Shown here piece by piece: positions 9,060 to 17,392 of a stretch of 64,000 nt of DNA. The DNA comes from Anthocerotibacter panamensis C109. GTDB taxonomy: Bacteria; Cyanobacteriota; Cyanobacteriia; Gloeobacterales; Anthocerotibacteraceae. The notes under the pieces were generated by a model. The model worked only from the letters and a program-made list of their open reading frames with translations, did no database searches and had not been told where the DNA came from. The position numbers and the translations under genes are program-made. Positions within the stretch are counted from its first letter, which is position 1. Each line of letters begins with the position of its first letter. The stretch spans positions 3,442,667-3,506,666 of the forward strand of contig NZ_CP062698.1 of the NCBI RefSeq assembly GCF_018389385.1, in the 5' to 3' direction.

Positions 9060-9767
9060 TCAGGTGAAAAGCGTCACTTCACCCGTATCCAGGTCGTAGC
9101 GGCCCCCGACGACTTTGAGTTTGCCTGCGTCTACCAGCTTGCTGAGAATCGGCTGGGAGCGTTTGAGCCGCTCGACTTGACGGAGCACATTGGCCTTGAT
9201 CGTGTTCTCAACTAGGTCACCGGGTTGGTCTTTGACGCTCTCAGCGGCGGGGCGGATCGCCTCTACAAAGTTCGCTAGATGGCCTGGAAAAGTCTTGCCT
9301 TCTTTCACAGCAGAAACAGCCGCCTGTACCGCTCCACAGCGTTCGTGACCGAGCACAAAAATGAGGGGGGCACCGAGCACCTGAGCGGCAAACTCGATGC
9401 TGCCGAGCAGGTTGTCGTCGATAAAGTTCCCGGCCACGCGGGTCACAAAGAGGTCCCCAAAGCCCTGGTCAAAGAGCAACTCACCAGGCACACGGGAGTC
9501 GGCGCAACTGAGTAGGACGGCAAAGGGATTTTGGCCCTTCGCTACCTCTTGCACGCGATTGAGACTGCGGTCTACACCAATGGCTTTCCCGGCGATAAAC
9601 CGCTTGTTGCCTTCCATCAGGCGCTCAAGGGCTTGGTCTGCGCTCAAATCGGTCACAGCAGCAACGGGTTGGATACCTCCTAAACCCAGAGCGCTACCCA
9701 AAAAACCTAAACCAGCAAACTTAACCAGATCGCGACGGGAGAGATAAACCAACTCGTGCTCACTCAT
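9060..9767 (-). CDS. Tat-exported beta-class carbonic anhydrase
   Basis: The 235-residue protein begins with a twin-arginine signal (SRRDLVKF at residues 10-17, then a Gly/Leu-rich core), implying folded export to the periplasm. The mature part is a beta-carbonic anhydrase: zinc ligands Cys88, His141 and Cys144 (HERCGAV) and the Asp90-Arg92 dyad in CADSRVP. The enzyme interconverts CO2 and bicarbonate. It has a good ribosome site (GAGGA) and sits inside the transporter operon, between nrtB and nrtC. That placement is unusual for a nitrate operon and suggests a link to inorganic carbon. Confidence 0.9.
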   Translation of the reverse strand: MSEHELVYLSRRDLVKFAGLGFLGSALGLGGIQPVAAVTDLSADQALERLMEGNKRFIAGKAIGVDRSLNRVQEVAKGQNPFAVLLSCADSRVPGELLFDQGFGDLFVTRVAGNFIDDNLLGSIEFAAQVLGAPLIFVLGHERCGAVQAAVSAVKEGKTFPGHLANFVEAIRPAAESVKDQPGDLVENTIKANVLRQVERLKRSQPILSKLVDAGKLKVVGGRYDLDTGEVTLFT

Positions 9768-9820
9768 GATGTCCTCACTCGATAAATAAACAGAACAGAG
9801 TTTGCCGATTTGGGCCCGGC

Positions 9821-10645
9821 TTAGGCGGGGCCAATAATGAGCTTGCCGACCCAGCTCACCAAGCGGTCAAGGGCCAGACCGACTAGACCGACATAGAGTA
9901 GCGCCAGTACGATGTCACTGATCTTGGCGGCGTTGTAGGCGTCCCAGATGAAAAAGCCGATGCCAACACCACCGATGAGCATTTCCGCCGCGACGATGGC
10001 GAGCCAGGAGAGCCCGACCCCGATGCGCAACCCCGTAAAGATGTAGGGCAGGGCTGAGGGCAGGAGGATCTTGAAGAAGTACTTGACCTTGGACAACTGC
10101 AAGACCCTGGCGACGTTGTTGTAGTCCTGAGGGATCTGCTGAACCCCTACGGCGGTATTGATCACGATGGGCCAGATAGCGGTAATAAAAATCACGAACA
10201 GGGCTGCCGGTTCGGATTGTTGAATCGCCGCTAGCGCGATAGGTAACCAGGCCAAAGGCGGGATCGTCCTGAGCACCTGAAACAAGGGGTCAAAGGCCGC
10301 ATAGACTAGGGGGCTTGCGCCAATCGCAATCCCCAGCCCAACGCCGACCAGGGCCGCCAAGGAGAAGCCGATGGCAACCCGCTTTAGGCTGGCGGCAATT
10401 TGCCAGAAGAGGCCCTGGTCGGTGCCGGTTCCTTGGTAAAAGGGGTTGATGATCAAGCCCCAAGTGTCGGTGATGACCTTGATGGGACCGGGCATGATGG
10501 ATTCGGGGCTGGCGGTGAGCACCTGCCAGATACCCAAGAAAAGCGCAATCCCCACCACCGGAGCAATCAATTGGGGCAGGTCTTTGCTAGCGGGTACGGT
10601 GAAACGAAAGGCGGGTACAGACTTTTTAGAAAGGCTGGCGGTCAT
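9821..10645 (-). CDS. nrtB: nitrate/bicarbonate-type ABC transporter permease (NrtB-like)
   Basis: The 274-residue permease has about six hydrophobic segments and the conserved cytoplasmic loop for ATPase docking around GLRIGVGLSWLAIVAAEML, typical of the NrtB/CmpB/SsuC family. It begins after AGGAG and starts 21 bases downstream of the nrtA stop codon, so the two are co-transcribed. It would form the membrane channel for the anion delivered by the exported binding protein, powered by the NrtC and NrtD ATPases. Confidence 0.9.
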   Translation of the reverse strand: MTASLSKKSVPAFRFTVPASKDLPQLIAPVVGIALFLGIWQVLTASPESIMPGPIKVITDTWGLIINPFYQGTGTDQGLFWQIAASLKRVAIGFSLAALVGVGLGIAIGASPLVYAAFDPLFQVLRTIPPLAWLPIALAAIQQSEPAALFVIFITAIWPIVINTAVGVQQIPQDYNNVARVLQLSKVKYFFKILLPSALPYIFTGLRIGVGLSWLAIVAAEMLIGGVGIGFFIWDAYNAAKISDIVLALLYVGLVGLALDRLVSWVGKLIIGPA

Positions 10646-10666
10646 GATGGCTGGCTCCTGGGTGGG

Positions 10667-11998
10667 TTAGACAGAGACACGCTTGATTTCGAGACCCTTG
10701 AGGTAAGCGACAGGGTTGTTCATGTTGAACTTCAGCCCATCAAAGAAAACCTCGTCGCGGACGATTTTTTTGGGGATGTCACTGGTGGGAATGCTGGCGA
10801 GTTTAGCTGCTGAGCGCCAAATATCCTGACGGTTGACCTCGGTGACCACCTTGCGGATGGCGTCAAAGTTGGGTGGCAAGAAGCCCCAACGCACGTTTTC
10901 GGTCAAAAACCAGATGTCGGCATTTTCAAAGGGATAGGAAGCATTAGCTTTCCAGAAGCGCATCACATAGGGGCTGTTTTTGACTACGGGACGACCATCG
11001 CCGTAGTCCACTAACCCCGTGAGGCGAATCATGTCCGCCACCGGCACATTACAGTAGGCGCGCTGAGAGAGGATTTGCATCAGATCAGTACGGTTCTCAG
11101 GTTGGTCGCACCAACGCTGGGCCTCTTGAATCGCTGCAACTACCGCCTGGGCCGTTTTGGGATTTTTGCTGGCCCAGTCCGCCCGCATCGTCAGGGCCTT
11201 TTCGGGATGGTCCTTCCACATTTCGCCACTGACAAAGGCGGTGTAGCCAATCTTTTCGCGGATAGCGCGGTTGTGCCAGGGGTCGCCGACACAAAATCCC
11301 GATAGGTTGCCCACTTTCATATTGGCGACCAGTTGTGGGCCAGGGACAATGATGCTCTCCACGTCTTTGTCCGGGTCAACGCCCCCCGCAGCCAGCCAGT
11401 AGCGCATCATCAGGTCGCTGGTGCCCCCCTTAAAAGTACTGGCGAACTTGTACTTCTCCCCCTTGGCCTTCATAACCTTGGTCTTCATGACCGAGGTATC
11501 TAGCCGGAGGTTTTCGGCCCGAAATTCGTTAGAGACCGTGATGCCCTGTCCGTCGATATTGAGTTGGATAGGGACCACCATCGGAATTTTTTTGTTCCCT
11601 TTGGTCACCGCACCCAGGGCCATCAAGAAAGGCATGGGCCGCAGCACCATGGCAATATCCAGCCCACCCCCGGCAGAACCCAGTTCAAGATTGTCGCGGG
11701 TCACGCCCCAGGAGGGCTGCTTGGCAATTTCAGCATCTTTTAGGCCGTACTTGGCGAAAAAACCTTTCTCTTTGGCAATGATGATCGGGGCGGCATCCGT
11801 TTGACCTACAAAGCCAACCTTGACGGCAGTGGTCTCCGGGGTGTCAGCCGCAGCGACGTAGCCCGGTTGGGCCAGTACCGCGCCTGCTGAGAACAAAAAC
11901 CCCCGGCGCGACAACCATGCATGGTCCTGACGCGTATTCGGTTCATGGGTCGCCGTTTGCGGCGACTCATTAGATAGTGTCAGCGGCTCACAAGACAT
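10667..11998 (-). CDS. nrtA: NrtA-like periplasmic binding protein with Tat signal
   Basis: This 443-residue protein has a twin-arginine signal (Arg31-Arg32 in LSRRGFLFSAG) after an unusually long polar N-region. The mature protein closely follows NrtA/CmpA: TDAAPIIIAKEKGFFAKYGL, GVTRDNLELGS, FCVGDPWHNR and FFDGLKFNMNNPVAYL. In family structures as I recall them, nitrate-binding NrtA has His and Lys where bicarbonate-binding CmpA has Gln and Glu. Here the corresponding positions appear to be Ser194 (GGTSD) and Lys267 (HPEKALTMR): the lysine is nitrate-like, the serine matches neither. Nitrate/nitrite is the first guess, bicarbonate or another oxyanion is possible. Start follows GGAG. Confidence 0.87.
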   Translation of the reverse strand: MSCEPLTLSNESPQTATHEPNTRQDHAWLSRRGFLFSAGAVLAQPGYVAAADTPETTAVKVGFVGQTDAAPIIIAKEKGFFAKYGLKDAEIAKQPSWGVTRDNLELGSAGGGLDIAMVLRPMPFLMALGAVTKGNKKIPMVVPIQLNIDGQGITVSNEFRAENLRLDTSVMKTKVMKAKGEKYKFASTFKGGTSDLMMRYWLAAGGVDPDKDVESIIVPGPQLVANMKVGNLSGFCVGDPWHNRAIREKIGYTAFVSGEMWKDHPEKALTMRADWASKNPKTAQAVVAAIQEAQRWCDQPENRTDLMQILSQRAYCNVPVADMIRLTGLVDYGDGRPVVKNSPYVMRFWKANASYPFENADIWFLTENVRWGFLPPNFDAIRKVVTEVNRQDIWRSAAKLASIPTSDIPKKIVRDEVFFDGLKFNMNNPVAYLKGLEIKRVSV

Positions 11999-12043
11999 TT
12001 CATTTGCTCCGTGTCTGTTAGCTCTGATGGTAGACGCGGAACT

Positions 12044-12098
12044 TCATAGATTAAAGTAGGTGTTTCAAATTAAAATCATAGATTTTTATCTATAATAA
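12044..12098 (-). promoter_or_regulatory. direct and inverted repeats upstream of nrtA (candidate operator)
   Basis: TCATAGATT occurs twice, at 12044-12052 and 12076-12084, 32 bp apart (three helical turns). The second copy is part of a perfect inverted repeat ATAGAT-N4-ATCTAT (12078-12093), and TTA-N7-TAA (12086-12098) overlaps it. LysR-type regulators of nitrate and carbon uptake (NtcB, CmpR) bind such symmetric sites. The position, 46-100 bases upstream of the nrtA start, suits an operator; regulator identity is inference. Confidence 0.45.
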
Positions 12099-12389
12099 AG
12101 CGAGCGCTCTCAGCAGTTTTGCCTTCCAGGGAGGGGATTAGACCTCGGTGGAGCAGGCGAAATCTAACGGGGCAGCCCCGCTGCCAGAGTGCCTGCCCGT
12201 AGCGCATCTCCCAAGAAAAACTCTACAGGTAGAGCTCACTACGGGGCGAATGATTTTTGAACACTAGGCGTGAATAAGCCCAGGGCGTGTCATCACATGG
12301 GTAATCGACAAAGCAGGGATAGACTTCCCAGAAAAGCTGTAGCAAGACGGCTTTTCCAGCGAATTATGGTGCCGAATACGGGCATTAGT
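12099..12389. other. intergenic stretch between nrtA operator and pentapeptide gene
   Basis: About 290 bases without a credible ORF. It holds short stem-loops (CTCTAC-AG-GTAGAG near 12221, and a GAAAAGC/GCTTTTC pair near 12333-12358, which could be a weak terminator for the minus-strand pentapeptide gene, though without a T-run). I see no tRNA or other RNA gene in it. Confidence 0.4.
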
Positions 12390-12974
12390 TCAGTCTAAGA
12401 CCGTTCCGCGCAAGACTGCGCCACTCAGGTCTGCACCGCTCAGGTCTGCTGCCTCAAGGTCTGCACAAAGCAAGTTCGCGCCATGGAGCCGAGTGCCGTG
12501 CAGGAGTGCTTCCCCCAACAACGTACCTTCCAAGTGAGCTTCTTCCAGATTGGCTCCACCCAAGTTGGCCCCGCGCAGGTCTGCTCCTTCCAGGTTGGCT
12601 GCGCTCAGGTCCGCGCCGCGCAAGTCCGCCAGCCGTAGATCAGCTCCGCTCAGATTCAATCCTGCCAGGACCGCTCCGTTCAAGAAAGCCCCGGCGAAGC
12701 TGGCTCCTTGGACAATGGCCCCACTCAAGTCTGCCCCGCGCAGGTCTGCCCCGCGCAGGTCCGCACCACGCAAATCCGCCCCAATCAGACGCACCCGCAC
12801 CAGACTGGCCCGCAGATTGGCTTTGCGCAGAGAAGCTCCACTCAAGTCCGCCCCGCTCAGGTCGCTCTGAGAAAGATCCGCGCCCGTGAAATTGGCCCCG
12901 CTCAGGTCTCGACCGCGCAGGTCCGCCCCGCTCAGGACTTGGCCTTTGAAATCGCGTCCGGTAGGATCAACCAT
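12390..12974 (-). CDS. pentapeptide-repeat protein, all-repeat
   Basis: Virtually the entire 194 residues is a continuous run of A(D/N)LxG repeats from about residue 12 to the C terminus, with no signal peptide or separate cap. This predicts one long right-handed beta-helix. The ATG lies within the end of the upstream regulator gene (8-base overlap), strong evidence for translational coupling. The pairing with a DICT/HD-GYP-like protein suggests that it works downstream of, or in complex with, that regulator; this is inference. Function otherwise unknown. Confidence 0.87.
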   Translation of the reverse strand: MVDPTGRDFKGQVLSGADLRGRDLSGANFTGADLSQSDLSGADLSGASLRKANLRASLVRVRLIGADLRGADLRGADLRGADLSGAIVQGASFAGAFLNGAVLAGLNLSGADLRLADLRGADLSAANLEGADLRGANLGGANLEEAHLEGTLLGEALLHGTRLHGANLLCADLEAADLSGADLSGAVLRGTVLD

Positions 12975-14337
12975 GGATGCTCTCAGCTAGCCAGCTGACT
13001 CCCTGCGGATGGGTCGGCAGTTTTAATAGGCCCATTTGTGCCAACTTCACCACATGGGTCAATAACGCGACCAACTGCGGGTCCCAGCGGGTCCCGCTCA
13101 ACTCCTGGCAGCGGGCGAGCGCATCCCCCAGACTCAGTACCGGACGCGAACCCCTCGGCATCGTCAGCCGTTGGAATGACGCCACCAGCCCCAAGACCCG
13201 CGACTCCAGGGGAATGGCTTCGCCCCTCAGCCCATCCGGGCGGCCTGTGCCATCCCACCATTCTTTTTGATGGGTGATGATGCGGGTCACAGCATTGAGT
13301 TCAGGCATCGACTGGAGTAGACGGGCCGCAATCTGCGGGTGGGCGTTCCACATAGCGGACTCGCTGTCATTGCGCTCCCGTTCGCTTTTGAGGAAGACCT
13401 CAGGCGGCATCTGGGCCAATCCCACTCGAAACAAGAGTCCGGCGAGACGCAGACGGCGCAGGGCCAGACTAGGCAGGTCCAACAGTTGCCCCAAAGTCTC
13501 GCACAGGGCGGCTACTTGCCAGGAAGCATTGGGATTGTGGGGGTCCTGGTCGTCTACGTGCTGGGCCATGCGCAAGAACGCTTGGAGCTTGTTGGCGGTG
13601 AGGTTTTTGTTGAGCTTATTGCCCTCGGACTCCAACTGCTCGAAGACCTGCCGCTGACGGTTTAGGGTCACCAGTTGCATCTGGCTGGTCTGGAGGTAGT
13701 TGACGATCCGCGAGACGACTACATTCATATCCGTGTGATGGGTCAAGGGTTCCTGAGCAATACGCTCTATGGTCGCCTGGAGGTGCGGGACTAATGCCGG
13801 ATTATAGCGATGGACACGGTCGAGATGGATCTGGAGCGCCTCTTCGACCAGATGCTTATCAAACGTCCACAACCCGTAGAACTTGCGCTCGCTATCCTCG
13901 GCGGGCATCCCCTCTTTGCCGTAGTCGGCTATGCTCAATTCCTCGCATAGGACCATGGCTTGATAGTCCCGAGCCAGGATCAGCAGGTTCCATTCCTGGG
14001 TCACGGGGTCCTCGGGGTCCAGACCCACCAAGTGCACGTTGGGGAGCAAGGCGGTCTCGTGTTGCAGAAAGCCACTGTCTGGAGTCGCCATGATCACGAC
14101 CTCATGGGCGCAATGGGCAAGGTCACGGTAGCGGTTGGCCTCCTGGAGGTACCACTTACCCCGCTGAAACGTCGTCAAGACGAGTGGGTGGTTCTTGGTT
14201 TCGAGGATATGGTCTTCCATGGCATGGCACAAAGCCACCAAGGTGTTCTTGTAGTAAACCCCATAGTTTTGGGGAAGTTGCCCGACCCGCGCTCTGAGCT
14301 GGTGAAGGATAGAGTCTGACGACATCAGAAGACCCAT
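12967..14337 (-). CDS. DICT-domain sensor with degenerate HD-GYP output
   Basis: The 456-residue protein begins with a DICT-type sensory domain (about residues 10-175; LVLTTFQRGKWYLQEA, LILARDYQAMVLCEEL), a module found in cyanobacterial signalling proteins. A helical linker follows, then an HD-GYP-related domain (about 265-440). The catalytic signature is eroded: where active HD-GYP has HD-GK and HHExxDGxGYP, this has LLFRVGL and HQKEWWDGTGRPDG. It therefore probably binds rather than hydrolyses a nucleotide. Its 3' end overlaps the pentapeptide gene by eight bases. MSSDS at 14325 is an alternative start. Confidence 0.75.
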   Translation of the reverse strand: MGLLMSSDSILHQLRARVGQLPQNYGVYYKNTLVALCHAMEDHILETKNHPLVLTTFQRGKWYLQEANRYRDLAHCAHEVVIMATPDSGFLQHETALLPNVHLVGLDPEDPVTQEWNLLILARDYQAMVLCEELSIADYGKEGMPAEDSERKFYGLWTFDKHLVEEALQIHLDRVHRYNPALVPHLQATIERIAQEPLTHHTDMNVVVSRIVNYLQTSQMQLVTLNRQRQVFEQLESEGNKLNKNLTANKLQAFLRMAQHVDDQDPHNPNASWQVAALCETLGQLLDLPSLALRRLRLAGLLFRVGLAQMPPEVFLKSERERNDSESAMWNAHPQIAARLLQSMPELNAVTRIITHQKEWWDGTGRPDGLRGEAIPLESRVLGLVASFQRLTMPRGSRPVLSLGDALARCQELSGTRWDPQLVALLTHVVKLAQMGLLKLPTHPQGVSWLAESIHG

Positions 14338-14436
14338 TCCTGAGAATGCTTAACCATCATGTTACATGGAATCCCCAGTAAACAGACCCGCCAACTTACC
14401 TGGGGGTTCACTCGGTCTTAATACCGAGGTGCGTCC

Positions 14437-14547
14437 ATGGATAAAAAGCGATACAGCCTTGCCGGGTGCCTATTGGCCTTGGCTTTGCTGTGCTCCCCTC
14501 CCTCGGCCATGGTCACGGCACCATTGCTCGGTGGGAGAAACGACTGA
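14437..14547 (+). CDS. possible 36-residue exported peptide
   Basis: An ATG at 14437 opens a 36-codon frame whose product looks like a signal peptide (KKR basic start, hydrophobic LAGCLLALALLC, then a PPSA cleavage-like site) with only a dozen residues after it. A 6-bp inverted repeat (CTCGGT/ACCGAG, 14411-14428) precedes it. No clear Shine-Dalgarno is present. It may be the stump of a secreted protein gene truncated by the adjacent transposase relic. Confidence 0.3.
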   Translation: MDKKRYSLAGCLLALALLCSPPSAMVTAPLLGGRND

Positions 14548-14553
14548 GCCAAC

Positions 14554-15016
14554 ATGAAGCTAATTGGTCTCCACCTATGGAAATTAGCCAGCGTCTACCT
14601 CAAACAATGGGTCTCTGGCAGTGCCCATAAGGTCTACAGAAGAGGGCTGGAGGTCGCCTGCAAAATCAAGGGTTCGCAGGGACGACCTCGGGTGGTGTGG
14701 GCGAAGTCGGAACAACGGCCATCAGCCCCATAGCGCTAGCGTGGCAGAAGTCCATGCCAATCACAACGAAGCACTCAATAGTGCTCTACGCCGCAGGTGT
14801 AGTCCGTTTCGCTGTCGCACTAACACCTATAGTAAAAACCAAGGGGGCTTGCAGCGAATTCTGACCGTGGTGCGCCTGGTCCATAACTGGTCAAGGGAGT
14901 GCCATGGATTAGCGAAAGGAACCACTCCCGCCATGGCAATGGGCTTCATCAATCGCTCACTCACCATCCTAGAAATGCTCTGTGCACGAGGCTACTCATG
15001 TTTCACTAGTTACTAA
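14554..15016 (+). pseudogene. decayed IS1-like transposase relic
   Basis: Two overlapping frames together give one transposase-like sequence. The first runs from the ATG at 14554 to a TAG at 14731 and ends GRPRVVWAKSEQRPSAP. The second continues with EVHANHNEALNSALRRR and NTYSKNQGGLQRILTVVRLVHNWSR and ends CFTSY at 15016. The H-N-x-A..RR-C/F-SPFR-TNTY-K pattern is that of IS1-type DDE transposases. A frameshift near 14730 and a missing N-terminal part make it inactive. I see no terminal inverted repeats. Confidence 0.6.
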
Positions 15017-15132
15017 ACCAGTGCCGTCGTGTCATGGAAAACCCCCTGGAGCAGTGGATTCCAGCTTAGCTTCCTTCCATCGAACTCACGTTAAAAAATA
15101 GCCGAAAATCTGTGATAAGCTTCTCTGGCTAT

Positions 15133-15251
15133 CGGAGCGTCTGGGGGAGCAGCCCAGACGGTACCAAAATATGGGGAAAGTCCGGTGTGAATCCGGCACT
15201 GTGCCGCAGCTGTAAAGAGGTCCATCGTCCTCAAGTCAGAATGCCCCTCCG
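15133..15251 (+). ncRNA. cobalamin riboswitch aptamer
   Basis: The leader of the TonB receptor gene has the core of a cobalamin riboswitch: GGGAAAGTCCGGTGTGAATC, the symmetric CCGGCACTGTGCCGC element, the B12 box GCCGCAGCTGTAA at 15203-15215, and AAGTCAGA at 15233-15240. Outer bases CGGAG (15133-15137) and CTCCG (15247-15251) can close the P1 stem. Binding of adenosyl- or methylcobalamin should repress the gene below. Confidence 0.93.
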
Positions 15252-15267
15252 AGAGAAACCACCTACG

Positions 15268-15290
15268 TCCTTGCGTCACACAAGGAAAGG
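15268..15290 (+). promoter_or_regulatory. riboswitch expression platform: Shine-Dalgarno-sequestering hairpin
   Basis: TCCTTG (15268-15273) pairs with CAAGGA (15281-15286) across a 7-base loop, hiding part of AAGGAAAGG, the ribosome site of the receptor gene starting at 15299. This arrangement implies translational rather than terminator-based control by the upstream aptamer. Confidence 0.6.
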
Positions 15291-15298
15291 CCAACACC

Positions 15299-17392
15299 AT
15301 GTCTATCTCCACCCGTGCGGCCCTGCCGTATTGCTTGTTCCTGCTAGGCTTCACTCCGCCCTTATCAGCCCAGGATGCTCCTGCGAAAACGGGCGTGCTC
15401 AGCCTGCCCGCTTTTGTTGAACAAAAAATCGAACTCAACCAACCCGTCACCACGCCTCTCAGACGTGAATCCACCCTCCGGGACGCCACCCGTCCCGCCT
15501 ATGTCGTCACCCGCGAAGAACTGGAAGCTCAAGGCACGCTCACTGTGGATGAAGCGCTCAAATACTTGCCTGGAATTCGCACCGAAGGGACAGCCGGAGG
15601 ACAGGTGGGGGCACTCAGTGCGCAGATTGCACGCGGAGGAAGCTCGGCGCAGGTGCTGATTCTGTTGGATGGGCGGCCCATCAACGATTTGGGAGGCTTT
15701 GGAGGATTTGACCTGTCCCAATTCTCGACGGATGCTCTTGAACAAATCGAGGTCGTGCCTAGTGGAGCCTCGACCCTACATGGGGCTGATGCAGTGGGCG
15801 GGGTCGTCAACCTCATCACCCGTAAAGCCACGACTAAGGACCGACTAGCCGCTAGTGTCGGGGTGGGCAGCTTTGGACTCAACAGCCAAGCCCTGCGTTT
15901 CTCCGGGAGTCGGGGTCCGGTTAGCTGGAGTTTGGGCTATCAAAGATTGCGTGCAGACAGTAGCTTTGCCTACACAATCAACACGCCCACTACTTTTGAA
16001 GGGCTCGATGCCGGGGGCAATCCCCAATTTGGCACGACGCGTCAGCCTGTTGCTGGAGTGCGCCAAAATGCCGATGTCACCGAAAATAACCTCGATGGGC
16101 GCATCGACTGGCACATTGACTCACGCAATCGCTTGGGCGTGAGTGTCCTCTGGCTCGACAAAAACCTGGGCGTTCCCGGCGGTATTCCCATCACCACCGA
16201 CAGCGTGGGGAATCCTGACTTTGGCTCTTTTGGCGGGTTTAACGGACTCACGCTCCAAAGTCGTCAGTTTACAGGCAGTATCTTTACCCAACTGCAATGG
16301 GAAAGCGACTTGGGCGAGGGGGATGACTCGCGGCTCACCGCCCGCATCTACGGCGACCTGCTCAATTTGCGCTTTGTGGACCGCTTCAACAATGGCGACT
16401 TTAACAACCGCTCCGACACCCAAAGCACGAGCCTCGGTGCGCAGGTCCAACATACATGGCAGATTAGCCCCGGACAGACCCTTACCTATGGCCTCGACTA
16501 CCGCACTGTTAGTGCCCGGAGTACCAGCCTTTCTGCCGACGGGTCCAATGCGCTCAACTACGACAGCAGCTACAGCCAAGGGGCGCTCTTCGTGCAGGAT
16601 GAATTGCGCCTGACCCCGGAATGGACAACGGTTTTGGGTGTCCGCCAAGACCTCAACACCACCGGCAGTCAGACCAATCCCAGCGTTGGAGCCCGTTGGC
16701 AAGTCACGCCCACCACTGCGCTTCGGGGCAACTACGCCCGCAGCTTCCGCGCACCGGTTATCTCTAGTGTTGCCGGATTTGGGGTCTTTCAGGTGGGCAA
16801 TCCCACCGTCCGCCCGGAGCGTGCCGACAGCTACGACATCGGGATTGACCAAAAAATTGGGAATATTGGCCTACTGCGCTTCACCTACTACACCAATACG
16901 ATTGCCGACCTCAACCAATTCACTTTTGACCCCAATACCTTTTTGGGCCGGGTGGAGAATTTGGGCCTGACCCGCGCACAGGGTATTGAGACGAGCTTGG
17001 ACTTCCAGGTAGTGGAGAACGTCTATTTGGGAGCCAACTACACCACAGTCGATGCCCGTATTCTGGACGACCCCGACCCGACCCTGGTAGGCAAAAATCT
17101 GTTTTTTCGCCCCAATGTTTTCAACGTCAATCTGACCTACCAGAACCGCTATGGTTGGTATGCAGGGGTCTTTGTGCGCACGGTGGGGTCTTTTTTCACG
17201 ACTAGCGACAACCTCGAATCCCTGCCGGGTTATACCACAGTGGACCTGAAATTCCAATGGCCTCTAGCTCCTAGCCTTGCGCTCAACCTGGGGGTCAACA
17301 ACCTCCTAGACCAGCGCTTTGAGGAATCCCCCGGTTTTCCGGGCCTAGGGCTCGACGTCCGGGCGGCGCTGAAGTGGAGTTTTACCCCATGA
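15299..17392 (+). CDS. btuB: TonB-dependent outer-membrane receptor, probable vitamin B12 transporter
   Basis: The 697-residue protein has a signal peptide (cleavage near LSAQD), a plug domain (about residues 60-175; YVVTREELEAQGTLTVDEAL, LLDGRPINDLG, IEVVPSGASTLHGADAVGGVVNLITRK) and a 22-strand barrel with the usual C-terminal strand ending in an aromatic residue (ALKWSFTP). The plug signature fits BtuB/CirA receptors. The cobalamin riboswitch immediately upstream is direct evidence for a corrinoid substrate. The stop codon overlaps the next gene's ATG (ATGA), so a beta-propeller protein is co-translated. No tonB, exbB or btuFCD gene lies in the window. Confidence 0.9.
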   Translation: MSISTRAALPYCLFLLGFTPPLSAQDAPAKTGVLSLPAFVEQKIELNQPVTTPLRRESTLRDATRPAYVVTREELEAQGTLTVDEALKYLPGIRTEGTAGGQVGALSAQIARGGSSAQVLILLDGRPINDLGGFGGFDLSQFSTDALEQIEVVPSGASTLHGADAVGGVVNLITRKATTKDRLAASVGVGSFGLNSQALRFSGSRGPVSWSLGYQRLRADSSFAYTINTPTTFEGLDAGGNPQFGTTRQPVAGVRQNADVTENNLDGRIDWHIDSRNRLGVSVLWLDKNLGVPGGIPITTDSVGNPDFGSFGGFNGLTLQSRQFTGSIFTQLQWESDLGEGDDSRLTARIYGDLLNLRFVDRFNNGDFNNRSDTQSTSLGAQVQHTWQISPGQTLTYGLDYRTVSARSTSLSADGSNALNYDSSYSQGALFVQDELRLTPEWTTVLGVRQDLNTTGSQTNPSVGARWQVTPTTALRGNYARSFRAPVISSVAGFGVFQVGNPTVRPERADSYDIGIDQKIGNIGLLRFTYYTNTIADLNQFTFDPNTFLGRVENLGLTRAQGIETSLDFQVVENVYLGANYTTVDARILDDPDPTLVGKNLFFRPNVFNVNLTYQNRYGWYAGVFVRTVGSFFTTSDNLESLPGYTTVDLKFQWPLAPSLALNLGVNNLLDQRFEESPGFPGLGLDVRAALKWSFTP

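Noticed and set aside
6094-11998. calling the operon cmpABCD outright
   Set aside because: The binding protein keeps the nitrate-type lysine and NrtA-like sequence, so the carbonic anhydrase alone does not justify a bicarbonate name.
12001-12120. NtcA site upstream of nrtA
   Set aside because: No GTA-N8-TAC match; the nearest, GTA followed by ACT at this spacing, breaks the symmetry.
14411-14428. CTCGGT/ACCGAG hairpin as a riboswitch or terminator
   Set aside because: An isolated six-base stem with no T-run and no conserved aptamer core.
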